Of a DNA stretch of 14,742 nucleotides, positions 6,733 through 14,455 are shown one piece after another. The stretch covers positions 1 to 14,742 of the forward strand of contig SXHS01000160.1 of NCBI GenBank assembly GCA_005773145.1. The letters run 5' to 3'. The notes beneath the pieces were generated by a model. It did not search any database, was not told the origin of the DNA, and worked only from the letters and a program-made list of their open reading frames with translations. This DNA is from Planctomycetaceae bacterium (GTDB lineage Bacteria > Planctomycetota > Planctomycetia > Pirellulales > Pirellulaceae). Position 1 is the stretch's first letter. Each line of letters begins with the position of its first letter. The position numbers and the translations under genes were made by a program.

Positions 6733-8229
6733 TCAGGATTTTGTTCCCGGTACTTCGTGTACGAACAGCACATTGTGGGCCCCCGGTTCCAGACCCGATC
6801 CGGTGACGAGCACCACCCAATCTCGAGGCTTCAAAATCTGTTGCTGGCGACCCCATTGATCAATATAGGCCAGCAATTTTCGCACGTCAGCGCATGGCGC
6901 CCCTCTCAGCGGCGTGATGCCCCAATAGAGGCACATTCTGCGGAGTGTCGCCTCATCGTCGCTGACGCCCAAGGTTGGGATCTGGGACCGATAGTTGGAT
7001 GCGATCAGCGCCGTGGCACCGGTGCGCGTCACCATAACCACCAACTTGGCCTTGAGGTGATCGGAAATGCGCCCGGCCCCGAAAACCACCGATTGCGTGA
7101 CGGGATGCGTCAAGGCGGAATTCGGGTCGTCGCTGGGTGGGGCTGATGGACTGGCGGCACGGACCAACGATGGTTCAATGGCCAAGAGAATGCGGGTCAT
7201 GGTCTCAACGGATTCGACTGGATAAAGGCCGATGGCTGTCTCACCTGAGAGCATGCAAGCATCGGCGCCGTCGAGAATCGCGTTCGCCACGTCGGTTACC
7301 TCCGCGCGCGTGGGGCGTGGCAATCTCTGCATGCTGTCGAGCATTTGCGTGGCGACGATCACTGGTCGTTGCCATTGATTGCAGACGCGAATGATCTGCT
7401 TTTGGAACAAGGGAATATGGGCCACGTCGACTTCAACTCCCAAATCGCCACGAGCGACCATGATGCCGTCGGCTGCACGCACGATCTGTTCCAGTTCTTG
7501 AAGTGCCTCTTGCTTCTCAATCTTGGCAATCACCGTAGCTTGGCTACCGTGCTGTTTTAGAAGTTGCCTCAGGCTATCGACATCCCGCGGTGATCGCACA
7601 AAGCTGAGGCTGATGAGATCGGCCTGCTGCTCGGCTGCCCAGCGGGCGCACTTGCGATCATGATCGGTGAGTGCCGGCACGCTCAATTTTGCCCCCGGCA
7701 GGTTGATCCCCTGGCGGCTGCGAACATCGCCAGCGTTCAGCACGCGGCATTTGACGGAATCGGCGGTTTTCTGGGTGACCATCAGTCGCACGGTGCCGTC
7801 CGCCAGCATCACGGGGTCGCCGATATCCAGTTCATCCACCAAGCGGTCGTAGTTGCTGACCAATTGTAATGGCCCCTGCGCCGTCTCGCCGCGCACGAAT
7901 TCAAGTTCCACGTCGCGCCGGCAGAGGAGTGGATCCTGCACCAACTGCCCCAGGCGGATCTTGGGACCGGCCAGGTCGACTAGGATAGCCAAGGGGCGGG
8001 TACGATCGCTAAGCTGGCGGATGGCCCGCACCGTCTCCGTGTGTTCGTCCAGTTGTCCGTGCGCCATGTTGAGGCGAAAGATGTCCACTCCGGCGGCCAC
8101 CAACGCGGCGAGTTGTTCCGGACTGGAACATGCGGGTCCCACCGTCGCGACGATTTTGGTGCGTGCCGACAGCGAGGGTCGCGAAGCCGGTTGAGCTATG
8201 GCATGCGAGTAAATGGCGGCTTCGGTCAT
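6733..8229 (-). CDS. pyk: Pyruvate kinase
   Basis: Converts phosphoenolpyruvate and ADP to pyruvate and ATP, the last step of glycolysis, in the cytoplasm. It has 498 residues, normal for bacteria. The barrel begins with TKIVATVGPACSS (24-36). The active-site region AKIEKQEAL holds Lys236 and Glu238, with Asp262 in VARGDLGVE as the second metal ligand. The signature ATQMLDSMQRLPRPTRAEV and the MLSGETAIG loop are present. The B domain lies at about 95-190 and the C-terminal domain at about 360-498. Where potassium-dependent enzymes have D-T-K-G-P-E-I-R-T, this one has D-L-A-G-P-K-I-R-L (85-93), and the usual Asn-x-Ser is N-M-A (54-56). These changes point to a potassium-independent enzyme. ATG 8229 is chosen for AGGA 8 bases upstream; the frame is open to 8313 but without support. 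It diverges from the dehydrogenase gene. Confidence 0.96.
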   Translation of the reverse strand: MTEAAIYSHAIAQPASRPSLSARTKIVATVGPACSSPEQLAALVAAGVDIFRLNMAHGQLDEHTETVRAIRQLSDRTRPLAILVDLAGPKIRLGQLVQDPLLCRRDVELEFVRGETAQGPLQLVSNYDRLVDELDIGDPVMLADGTVRLMVTQKTADSVKCRVLNAGDVRSRQGINLPGAKLSVPALTDHDRKCARWAAEQQADLISLSFVRSPRDVDSLRQLLKQHGSQATVIAKIEKQEALQELEQIVRAADGIMVARGDLGVEVDVAHIPLFQKQIIRVCNQWQRPVIVATQMLDSMQRLPRPTRAEVTDVANAILDGADACMLSGETAIGLYPVESVETMTRILLAIEPSLVRAASPSAPPSDDPNSALTHPVTQSVVFGAGRISDHLKAKLVVMVTRTGATALIASNYRSQIPTLGVSDDEATLRRMCLYWGITPLRGAPCADVRKLLAYIDQWGRQQQILKPRDWVVLVTGSGLEPGAHNVLFVHEVPGTKS

Positions 8230-8280
8230 GGGGGATCCTGTGACTCTTGAGGGGACGGCCGGTAGGGCAACACGGCGCCT

Positions 8281-8310
8281 ACCATAACATTGATGGCCGT
8301 GGCGGGGCAA
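8281..8310 (-). promoter_or_regulatory. Possible promoter of pyruvate kinase
   Basis: On the - strand, TTGCCC (8310-8305), an 18-base spacer and TATGGT (8286-8281) preceded by TG form an extended -10 type promoter. It would give a leader of about 44 bases before the ATG at 8229. Each hexamer matches the housekeeping consensus at 4 of 6 positions. This is a sequence match only. Confidence 0.3.
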
Positions 8311-8380
8311 CACGGAAAGCGACGCACATTCCCTCCCGGACTGGACTGGAGATGCGGGGCCTACGAAGATAAGTCGGATT

Positions 8381-9190
8381 ATGTCCTACTGGAAACAGAA
8401 AATTGCGGTGGTCACTGGTGGGTCGGACGGGTTGGGGCGTCATTTGGCCGAGGCGTTCGCCCGGGATGGCGCTCGCGTCGTCATTGCCGCTCGGAACCCC
8501 GAACGACTTCAAGCCACTGCCGACGACCTGCGGCAGCGTGGGCTCGATGTGACCCCCATGGTTGCGGATGTGACCGACCAACCGCAAGTGGAGCGGCTCT
8601 TCGATCAAATTCGCGATCGGCATGGGCGACTTGATGTCTTGGTCAACAATGCTGGCCGCTCCGCCCGCGGCCGCTTGTTGGATACGACGCCCGAACAGTT
8701 TCAGGACTTGATCGATGTGAATTTCATGAGTGTCGTTCGCTGTACTCGTGCGGCGATGCCCCTCTTGCTTGAGTCGCGCGGGCATTTGGTGAACATTGGA
8801 TCGTTGGCGTGTAAGACAGCCACGCGATACTTGGGTGCGTATCCTTGTAGCAAACATCCGGTCGCGGCCTACTCGCAGCAATTGCGACGCGAGTTGTACC
8901 ACGATGGGGTGCACGTCTTGCTGGTCTGTCCCGGGCCCCTGGCTCGATCATCCCCCCGCGAACGGCCATCGGATGAGCTAGCAGGCATTCCCGCAGCCGC
9001 GACAGGTCCTGCGGGCGGAGCCAAGATCCGCGCCATCGATCCTGTATCATTGGCACAACGCGTACTGAACGACTGCCGTCGCCGACGGGCGGAACTGATC
9101 GTTCCCGCACGAGCACGCTGGCTGTTCGCCATCTCCCAACTCTGGCCGGATTGGGGAGATGCCATTGTGCGGCGCGTGACTCCATCATGA
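8381..9190 (+). CDS. Short-chain dehydrogenase/reductase (SDR), NADP-type
   Basis: An NAD(P)-dependent oxidoreductase of the classical SDR family, 269 residues. The Rossmann cofactor site TGGSDGLG is at 12-19, NNAG at 89-92, and the catalytic set is Asn114, Ser141 (NIGSLA), Tyr154 and Lys158 (YPCSK). Arg38 at the end of the second strand (IAARNPERL) favours NADP(H). The C-terminus has a hydrophobic/aromatic patch (ARWLFAISQLWPDW) that may touch a membrane, as in SDRs acting on lipid-like or steroid substrates. The substrate cannot be read from the sequence. The start has only a weak purine-rich leader (GAAGATAAG), but the fold begins directly after it. Xylose isomerase follows after 77 bases on the same strand; a shared transcript is possible but the functions need not be linked. 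Confidence 0.92.
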   Translation: MSYWKQKIAVVTGGSDGLGRHLAEAFARDGARVVIAARNPERLQATADDLRQRGLDVTPMVADVTDQPQVERLFDQIRDRHGRLDVLVNNAGRSARGRLLDTTPEQFQDLIDVNFMSVVRCTRAAMPLLLESRGHLVNIGSLACKTATRYLGAYPCSKHPVAAYSQQLRRELYHDGVHVLLVCPGPLARSSPRERPSDELAGIPAAATGPAGGAKIRAIDPVSLAQRVLNDCRRRRAELIVPARARWLFAISQLWPDWGDAIVRRVTPS

Positions 9191-9267
9191 AGACAGGCGC
9201 AGCGTCCGCTAAGATCATCATGTTGATGAGAACATTAGGATTCTAGACCAGAGGGGCCATGTGAATC

Positions 9268-10581
9268 ATGACAGCGTTTCCCGGCGTGCAAAAGATCGTT
9301 TACGAAGGGCCGAAAACCAAGCATCCACTGGCGTTTCGGCATTACAACGAGAAGGAGCTGGTCGAAGGCCGCTCGATGAAGGACCACCTGCGCTTCAGCG
9401 TGGTCTATTGGCACACGTTTCGGGGCACGGGGAGCGATCCGTTCGGTGCGGGGACCATGCTGCGTCCTTGGGACGACGGCAGCGACTCGATCGAAAATGC
9501 CGTCCGTCGGGCACGGGTGGCCTTTGAGTTCATGGAGAAGCTAGGAGTTCCCTACTACGCCTTTCATGATACGGATATCGCCCCCGAGGGGAGCAGCTTG
9601 CTGCAGTTTCAGCAGAACCTCGATACGGTCGTTCGCGTGTTTAAAGAAGAACAACAGCGGACGGGCATCCGCTTGCTCTGGGGGACGCAAAACCTCTTCA
9701 GTCACCCTCGCTTCCTTCACGGCGCGGCAACCACCTGCAATGCGGATGTGTTTGCCTACGCGGCCGCACAGGTCAAGAAGGCGCTCGAGATCACGCATGA
9801 GCTGGGGGGTGAGAATCACGTGTTCTGGGGTGGCCGGGAAGGCTATCAGAACCTTCATAACACCGATCTGAAACGGGAAATCGATCATTTAGCCAAATTC
9901 TTGCATATGGCCGTGGATCATGCCCGCTCGATCGGATTCACGGGACAATTCTTGATCGAACCCAAGCCACATGAACCGACCAAACACCAATACGATTCGG
10001 ATGCCGCGGCCTGCATCAATTTTCTACGTGCCTATGGATTGGAGAAGCATTTCAAGTTGAATTTGGAAACCAATCACGCGACCTTGGCGGGGCATACCAT
10101 GATGCACGAATTGGAGTATGCCGGCATGCAAGGGATGTTGGGGTCCATCGACGCCAATCGGGGCGACTTGCTCTTGGGTTGGGACACCGATCAGTTTCCC
10201 ACCGACTTGTATCTAACCACTGAATGTATGTTGTCGATTCTCAAGTACGGACCGCTGGCGCCCGGCGGTGTGAACTTCGATGCCAAAGTGCGGCGTGAGA
10301 GTTTTGAACCGATCGACCTGTTTCATGCACACATTGGTGCCATGGATGCCTTCGCCCAGGGACTAAAAATCGCCGCCGCCATCCGTGCCGATGGCGACTT
10401 GACGGAATTCGTGCGCCAACGCTATGCCAGTTGGGATCACGGATTGGGGGCGGAAATCGAAGCCGGAAAGCATGACTTGGCGTCCCTCTCCCAATACATC
10501 CTGCGCAAGGGAACCCCAGCCGAAAACTTCAGCGGACGACAGGAGATGTTGGAGAACTTGATCAACCGCTACCTGGGTTAG
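9268..10581 (+). CDS. xylA: Xylose isomerase
   Basis: Interconverts D-xylose and D-xylulose (and D-glucose and D-fructose in vitro) using two divalent metals, in the cytoplasm. It has 437 residues, the length of the longer (class II) type with an extended N-terminus. Catalytic His100 and Asp103 are in FHDTDIAPEG. Metal and substrate residues are Glu231 and Lys233 (IEPKPHEPTKHQYD), Glu267 and His270 (LETNHATLAGH), Asp295 (SIDANRGD), and Asp306 and Asp308 (GWDTDQFP). All expected residues are present. GAGGGG lies 11 bases before ATG 9268, a slightly long spacing. No xylulokinase or sugar transporter gene is in the window, so the gene is not in a classical xyl operon here. Its TAG stop overlaps the stop of the convergent LRAT-type gene. 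Confidence 0.97.
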   Translation: MTAFPGVQKIVYEGPKTKHPLAFRHYNEKELVEGRSMKDHLRFSVVYWHTFRGTGSDPFGAGTMLRPWDDGSDSIENAVRRARVAFEFMEKLGVPYYAFHDTDIAPEGSSLLQFQQNLDTVVRVFKEEQQRTGIRLLWGTQNLFSHPRFLHGAATTCNADVFAYAAAQVKKALEITHELGGENHVFWGGREGYQNLHNTDLKREIDHLAKFLHMAVDHARSIGFTGQFLIEPKPHEPTKHQYDSDAAACINFLRAYGLEKHFKLNLETNHATLAGHTMMHELEYAGMQGMLGSIDANRGDLLLGWDTDQFPTDLYLTTECMLSILKYGPLAPGGVNFDAKVRRESFEPIDLFHAHIGAMDAFAQGLKIAAAIRADGDLTEFVRQRYASWDHGLGAEIEAGKHDLASLSQYILRKGTPAENFSGRQEMLENLINRYLG

Positions 10582-11129
10582 AAGTTTGCAGCCGTCACGG
10601 GCTCTTCGGGGTAGTAGCTCCGGCGGTGCGCGATATAGGTCGATAGACAGCGTCCGACGTGAAAGATCCCTACGGCCGCAAGAACCCCGGCGCGAGCCGG
10701 AGTCGGCAGCCGTCGCGTCGAACGCCACGCCAGCCAAATGGCGGGCGTGGCCCGTTGCAGGTCCCGAGCGGCAGCGCGGGCCGCCGCCACTTGGCTCGAC
10801 CACCGCCGGCCCGTCTTGCACCAGACCGCGAAATGCTCACAGTTGTGCCGAAACAATCGATACCCCGCATCCCCCAGGCAGCTGAGCGATCGGGCGACTA
10901 CGATCTCGGCGTCGTCGCAGGCGTCGTAAGGCACCACCCGCACCGGGCGCCCCAGCGCAAAGTCGTCGAAGCCCACTAGCGTCACGCGCGGGGCGCGCTG
11001 TGGCACGAATGTGGCATGGAGTTTGCGCCAAGCGGTCGAGTCGAAATGAACGACCTGACCGTCACCACAGTCGATGCCATGATGCGAGTAACCCCGGCAC
11101 TCCACCATCAAATGGTCGCCACGTGCCAT
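10578..11129 (-). CDS. LRAT-domain (NlpC/P60-like) acyltransferase or phospholipase-like protein
   Basis: A 183-residue protein with the lecithin:retinol acyltransferase (LRAT/H-rev107) pattern. It begins ARGDHLMVECRGYSHHGI, then GDGQVVHF, and later RLFRHNCEHFAVWCKTG. By analogy with human LRAT and HRASLS enzymes, His16, His28 and Cys97 are the catalytic set; Cys97 lies in the hallmark NCEHF. Family members move acyl groups between lipids through a Cys thioester or act as phospholipase A. The substrate in bacteria is unknown. A moderately hydrophobic C-terminal stretch (about 148-168) could be a membrane contact, as in the animal enzymes. ATG 11129 is chosen because GGAGGG lies 8 bases upstream; an upstream TTG at 11156 is less likely. 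It begins 35 bases after the secreted 215-residue gene, so the two may form one transcript. Confidence 0.88.
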   Translation of the reverse strand: MARGDHLMVECRGYSHHGIDCGDGQVVHFDSTAWRKLHATFVPQRAPRVTLVGFDDFALGRPVRVVPYDACDDAEIVVARSLSCLGDAGYRLFRHNCEHFAVWCKTGRRWSSQVAAARAAARDLQRATPAIWLAWRSTRRLPTPARAGVLAAVGIFHVGRCLSTYIAHRRSYYPEEPVTAANF

Positions 11130-11164
11130 GACCGTCGCCCTCCGCAAAACGCCCAACTAAAAGC

Positions 11165-11812
11165 CTAACTGGTGGGGAAGCCAGCCTCGTGACCGAGACT
11201 CTCGAGGAATTTTTTGGCGGCCAGATAATCATTGGGTCTGTAGTCGCGGATGTTTTGCTTCAATTCTGCCAAACAGGCGTCCACCGTCGCCTGAATTTCG
11301 CGATATCCATCCGGACCGATGTTGCCGTGTTGATAGGCCCGCTTAGAGAACATGGGTTCCAACTGACTGCGGAACGGCTCGTAGCGGCTTTCCTGCAACG
11401 CCATCGGCCAGGCCAATTGACCCGTTAGCGGATCCAGCTGTGAACTCGACGTGCGCGCGGGTGCCTTGGCCTTGGCGATCTGATTGTACTGGTCCGGGGT
11501 GAGCCGCTTCGGCCGCTTGGCATCACGGTACGATTTGTTCACTCGCTGCATGTCGAAGTAGGTCTCCGTCCACTTCAAACGATTATCGTAATCCATGGAC
11601 CGAGCTTGTTCATAGTTTTTGGACGCTTCGGAGTTCATGAGGTTGGCCGCACCGGCTGAGCGCACGACATCGGCCATCCCACGTGCGTGGCTCTCTCCCG
11701 CTGTCGAGGGACTGTAGACAGGTGCCGCAGCATAGTACTGGGCATGGACCCAACTTGACGTGATCCCGGCCCCTAAGACCACAGCCGCCAATGCGGTGAC
11801 GCGCGTCATCAT
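11165..11812 (-). CDS. Secreted alpha-helical protein, planctomycete type, function unknown
   Basis: A 215-residue protein with a clear Sec signal peptide: basic start MMTRV, hydrophobic core (about 6-17), likely cleavage after WVHA (residue 24). The mature part is polar and helical. Recognisable blocks are ARGMADVVRSAGAANLMNSE, then WTETYFDMQRVNKSYRDAKR, and LDPLTGQLAWPMALQ. I associate this layout with a recurring secreted family in planctomycetes, from memory and without a search; no function is known to me. AAGGAGAT lies about 7 bases before ATG 11812, which fixes the start; an earlier ATG at 11851 has no such site. A perfect TATAAT lies 46 bases upstream. The LRAT-type gene follows 35 bases downstream on the same strand. 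Confidence 0.82.
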   Translation of the reverse strand: MMTRVTALAAVVLGAGITSSWVHAQYYAAAPVYSPSTAGESHARGMADVVRSAGAANLMNSEASKNYEQARSMDYDNRLKWTETYFDMQRVNKSYRDAKRPKRLTPDQYNQIAKAKAPARTSSSQLDPLTGQLAWPMALQESRYEPFRSQLEPMFSKRAYQHGNIGPDGYREIQATVDACLAELKQNIRDYRPNDYLAAKKFLESLGHEAGFPTS

Positions 11813-11857
11813 CGCGATCTCCTTGATGCAATACCTTACCACCCTGGTCATCGCTCG

Positions 11858-11887
11858 ATTATAGTCGTCCGCCGCTGGGAGTGCCAG
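11858..11887 (-). promoter_or_regulatory. Promoter of the secreted 215-residue protein (and probably the LRAT gene)
   Basis: On the - strand, CTGGCA (11887-11882, 4 of 6 consensus bases), an 18-base spacer and a perfect TATAAT (11863-11858) form a housekeeping-type promoter. The expected start of transcription, near 11851, gives a leader of about 40 bases containing the AAGGAGAT ribosome binding site. This is the best promoter match I found in the window. Confidence 0.5.
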
Positions 11888-11914
11888 TTGATTTGGCGCT
11901 CGATTGCTGTCCGC

Positions 11915-11987
11915 CGGCGCCTGCGGCTGGGCGGTAAACGAACCGGCTGGGCGGTAAACGAAGCGGCGCCTGCGGGTAGGGGTAAAC
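11915..11987. repeat. Tandem 20-base repeat flanked by 12-base direct repeats
   Basis: GGCTGGGCGGTAAACGAACC (11925-11944) is followed directly by the same 20 bases with one change (11945-11964). A degenerate third GGTAAAC lies at 11981-11987. The pair is flanked by exact 12-base copies of CGGCGCCTGCGG at 11915-11926 and 11964-11975. It sits about 150-200 bases upstream of the HEAT-repeat gene and just upstream of the divergent promoter. It could be an operator array or simply a local duplication. Confidence 0.7.
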
Positions 11988-12130
11988 TGATTTTGGCCGA
12001 GGGGGGAACCAACCTGCCCTTTATCTTCGTCAGCCGGGTGACTAAATTAGAGTTAGGCTGGTGGTGGGGCCTGGTGGAAACGCCATGGGAACGATTTTTC
12101 GTTGGACATGAGAAAGGTAAGGGACAAGCG

Positions 12131-13903
12131 ATGTCGCGGAACGCCGGCTGGCTATTTGCATGGGTGCTCCTGTTTACAACGACCGGCTCATGGGCCGATC
12201 CGCCTGCGGCAAACGCGGTCGACGCGGGCCCGGAGCAATGGCGGCAGCAACTTCGCAGTACCGACCCGGCTGAGCGATCGGCGGCCGTGGACCGTTTGGC
12301 CGAACTTCCACACAATCGACGCATCGTCAAGCTGTTAACCGGGATGCTGACGGACGGTGATGCCACGGTGCGCTGGCACACGGCGCGGGCGCTGAGCAAT
12401 TATGGGCCACATGCTGCGAACGCCTTGGGATCGCTGTCCCAGCTCTTGGACGATCCCGATCCGCTCGTCCGAGCGCACTCCGCGCGAACCTTGGGCACGT
12501 TAGGCGACGCAGCCAAAGGCGAGGTGCCTAAACTGGCTCGCCTGATTGTTGATCGGGATCAGCATGTGCGCCGCGCCGCGGTGGGGGCGTTGCGGAACAT
12601 TCGGCCGGGGCCTGAGGTGGGGGTTCCGTTATTTGCTCAGGTCATGAAGGATGCAGACCCTTCGGTGATCATGCCGGCCCTGAGTGTCTTGGCCGAGTTG
12701 GGCAAAGATGCCACGCCGTTCTTAAACCAGGCCCTGCAGTCGCCTGATGCCCGCTATTGGGCCTGCTTGGTCATCGAGGAGATTGGGGCCCCTGCCCAGG
12801 AAACTGTCTCACAACTCATTCCACTTCTCAAAGTCGACGAACCCGAAGTCCGCATGCATGCCGCCATGGCACTCGGACAGATCGGTCCTGGTGCTGCCGC
12901 AGCCGTTGAGCCCTTGGTGCTCCTGTTGACCGATGCGGAAAAGGGGGTGCGCTACGCAACCGCCTATGCCTTGGGGCAAATCAACACGCCACACGCGCAG
13001 GTTAAGGAACAACTCAACGTATTGCGCAGCGGCGACGACCCGTTTGCACAAGTGGTGGCCGGTTTCTCGCTCGCGCGGCTTTACCCGGAGGATGCTGAAT
13101 TAACGGAGCAAGTCATTGCCCAGATGGTCAGTCGCCTGAAGGACGAAGCGCCCGCTGTGCGACGCGCCGCCATGCGAGGTCTAGTCGAATTGAAGTTGCC
13201 CCCCGAAAAAATCGGGCCCGTCATGGAAGTCGCACTCGAAGACGCCGATCCTCATGTGTTGGCGAATGTAGCCGACGCGGCCGCGTCGCAGGGGAAAGCG
13301 ATTGTGCCCCGATTGGTCCGCGGTTTGGGGAACCCTAAGTTACGACAGGTGGCGCTCATGGTGATCATGCGGCTAGGGAGCGTCGCCGAGGAGGCCGTGC
13401 CCGCCCTGGCCCAAGGACTCACGGATTCCGACGCCGAGTTTCGCCGCGACGTGGCGTTTGCGTTGGCGACCATGGGTCCGGCGGCAGCACCGGCCGTGGA
13501 CGCCTTGAGCAGCATTCTGAAGGACCCCGACGCTGAGGTGCGGGCGGCGGTGGCCCATGCGCTCGGCCAGATAGGAACCAAGGCGAGTGCGACGATCGAT
13601 GGGCTTGTCTCCCTCCTGGCCCACGAGGACGAACTGACCCGCCTCTCCGCCGCCTGGGCCCTGGCCCGGATTCAACCGGGTGACCGCGAAGTGGCCGGCC
13701 AATGCGTCCCCCTGTTGATCCAGAACCTGCATCATGAGAATGAATCCGTGCGCGTCGAGTCGACCCGTATGTTGGGCGCCTTCGGTACGAACGCCGCGTC
13801 GGCCCTGCAACCGCTGATGTCGCTTGAAATGACCGACGGGAGTTCGCACGTGCGGGCAGCGGCCAAAGAAGCGATTGCTGAGATCAAACCGGGTAAGTCT
13901 TGA
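12131..13903 (+). CDS. Secreted HEAT-repeat protein
   Basis: A 590-residue protein with a Sec signal peptide (hydrophobic about 7-18, likely cleavage after GSWA at about 24). It then has about 17 HEAT/PBS-lyase-type helical repeats to the end. Typical units are DGDATVRWHTARALSNYG, DPDPLVRAHSARTLGTLG, DPDAEVRAAVAHALGQIG and a final SSHVRAAAKEAIAEI. Such alpha-solenoids bind other proteins. No catalytic domain or heme site is visible, so a scaffold outside the cytoplasm is the best guess. The start is ATG 12131, with AAGGGA about 7 bases upstream and the signal peptide beginning there; the open frame further upstream runs through the direct-repeat cluster and does not look coding. It is a single gene, followed by the tRNA on the other strand. 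Confidence 0.9.
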   Translation: MSRNAGWLFAWVLLFTTTGSWADPPAANAVDAGPEQWRQQLRSTDPAERSAAVDRLAELPHNRRIVKLLTGMLTDGDATVRWHTARALSNYGPHAANALGSLSQLLDDPDPLVRAHSARTLGTLGDAAKGEVPKLARLIVDRDQHVRRAAVGALRNIRPGPEVGVPLFAQVMKDADPSVIMPALSVLAELGKDATPFLNQALQSPDARYWACLVIEEIGAPAQETVSQLIPLLKVDEPEVRMHAAMALGQIGPGAAAAVEPLVLLLTDAEKGVRYATAYALGQINTPHAQVKEQLNVLRSGDDPFAQVVAGFSLARLYPEDAELTEQVIAQMVSRLKDEAPAVRRAAMRGLVELKLPPEKIGPVMEVALEDADPHVLANVADAAASQGKAIVPRLVRGLGNPKLRQVALMVIMRLGSVAEEAVPALAQGLTDSDAEFRRDVAFALATMGPAAAPAVDALSSILKDPDAEVRAAVAHALGQIGTKASATIDGLVSLLAHEDELTRLSAAWALARIQPGDREVAGQCVPLLIQNLHHENESVRVESTRMLGAFGTNAASALQPLMSLEMTDGSSHVRAAAKEAIAEIKPGKS

Positions 13904-14025
13904 GCTAGGTCTGCGTTATTTTCCCATTGGATCGTATGCAGAGCGCAGCGTAATGCCTGGTTGCGATCTGCTCATCGTTGGTGTCAGGCCGATGAGCGTC
14001 CCACTGGCGGAAGCCCGAAAGAAAA

Positions 14026-14099
14026 TGGTCGCGGCCTGACTCGAACAGGCGACCTCCGCAATGTGAATGCGGCGTTCTAACCAACTGAACTACGCGACC
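14026..14099 (-). tRNA. tRNA-Val (anticodon CAC)
   Basis: A full cloverleaf can be folded on the - strand over 74 bases. The acceptor stem is GGTCGCG with CGCGACC, the D stem GTTC with GAAC, the anticodon stem CCGCA with TGCGG around the loop TTCACAT (anticodon CAC, reading GUG), the variable loop AGGTC, and the T stem GCCTG with CAGGC around TTCGAGT. The discriminator base is A. The 3' CCA is not encoded and must be added. It lies 54 bases downstream of the TatA-type genes on the same strand. Confidence 0.96.
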
Positions 14100-14153
14100 G
14101 GCATCCAACAACGCTACCGCAAACGCCGCAGGCTGACAATCCCTCGGCAATCG

Positions 14154-14453
14154 CTATGCGACCGGTTTCTCTGACACGGTCACCGTGGATGCCTCTACCA
14201 TGGGGGGCTCAAACTTGGGCGAGGTCGGTTCGGCGATCTCGTCACGATCGGCGCTGGTGGTCTGGGTATCGTGGGCGTAAGTAGGCGGGGTATAGGTCGC
14301 TGTGTGAATATTCGACTGTATTTCGTTGAGTCCCTTGCGGAACTGGGTGTACGAATTGCCGAGTGAACGGGCCACTTCCGGCAACCGTTTTCCGTACAAC
14401 AACACGGCAATCACACCGATAATCAGCAACTCAGAGAACCCTAGGCTGGGCAT
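14154..14453 (-). CDS. TatA/E-type twin-arginine translocase subunit (second copy)
   Basis: A 99-residue protein with the TatA layout. A short N-terminus (GFSELLI with the conserved Glu8) leads into a membrane helix (about 8-19), then YGKRLPEVARSLGNSYTQFRKGL as hinge and amphipathic helix, and a long acidic, Thr/Pro-rich tail. The usual FG hinge is YG here. Together with the longer tail this may mean a TatB-like role, but the sequence does not settle it. It starts 2 bases after the stop of the upstream tatA, so translation is probably coupled; GGAG lies 11 bases upstream inside that gene's end. TatA subunits form the pore that exports folded proteins with twin-arginine signals. No tatC is in the window. 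Confidence 0.88.
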   Translation of the reverse strand: MPSLGFSELLIIGVIAVLLYGKRLPEVARSLGNSYTQFRKGLNEIQSNIHTATYTPPTYAHDTQTTSADRDEIAEPTSPKFEPPMVEASTVTVSEKPVA

Positions 14454-14455
14454 GG

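Larger units (their letters stand above)
11813..12130. other. Divergent intergenic region upstream of the HEAT-repeat gene
   Basis: This 318-base gap separates two divergent exported-protein genes. It holds the - strand promoter at 11858-11887 and the direct-repeat cluster at 11915-11987. The frame of the HEAT gene stays open back to 11888, but the signal peptide and ribosome binding site place the real start at 12131. From about 11990 to 12110 I see no gene and no clear + strand promoter. Confidence 0.5.

Noticed and set aside
9215..9229. A small hairpin (TCATCA, TGT, TGATGA) between the dehydrogenase and xylA
   Set aside because: A six-pair AT-rich stem with no T-run is too weak to call a terminator.
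11888..12130. An 81-codon N-terminal extension of the HEAT-repeat protein
   Set aside because: A signal peptide begins at ATG 12131 with a ribosome binding site; the extension runs through direct repeats and would bury the signal peptide.
13905..14150. An 81-codon open frame on the - strand containing VVQLVRTPHSHCGG
   Set aside because: It is the translation of the tRNA-Val gene, a common false protein call.
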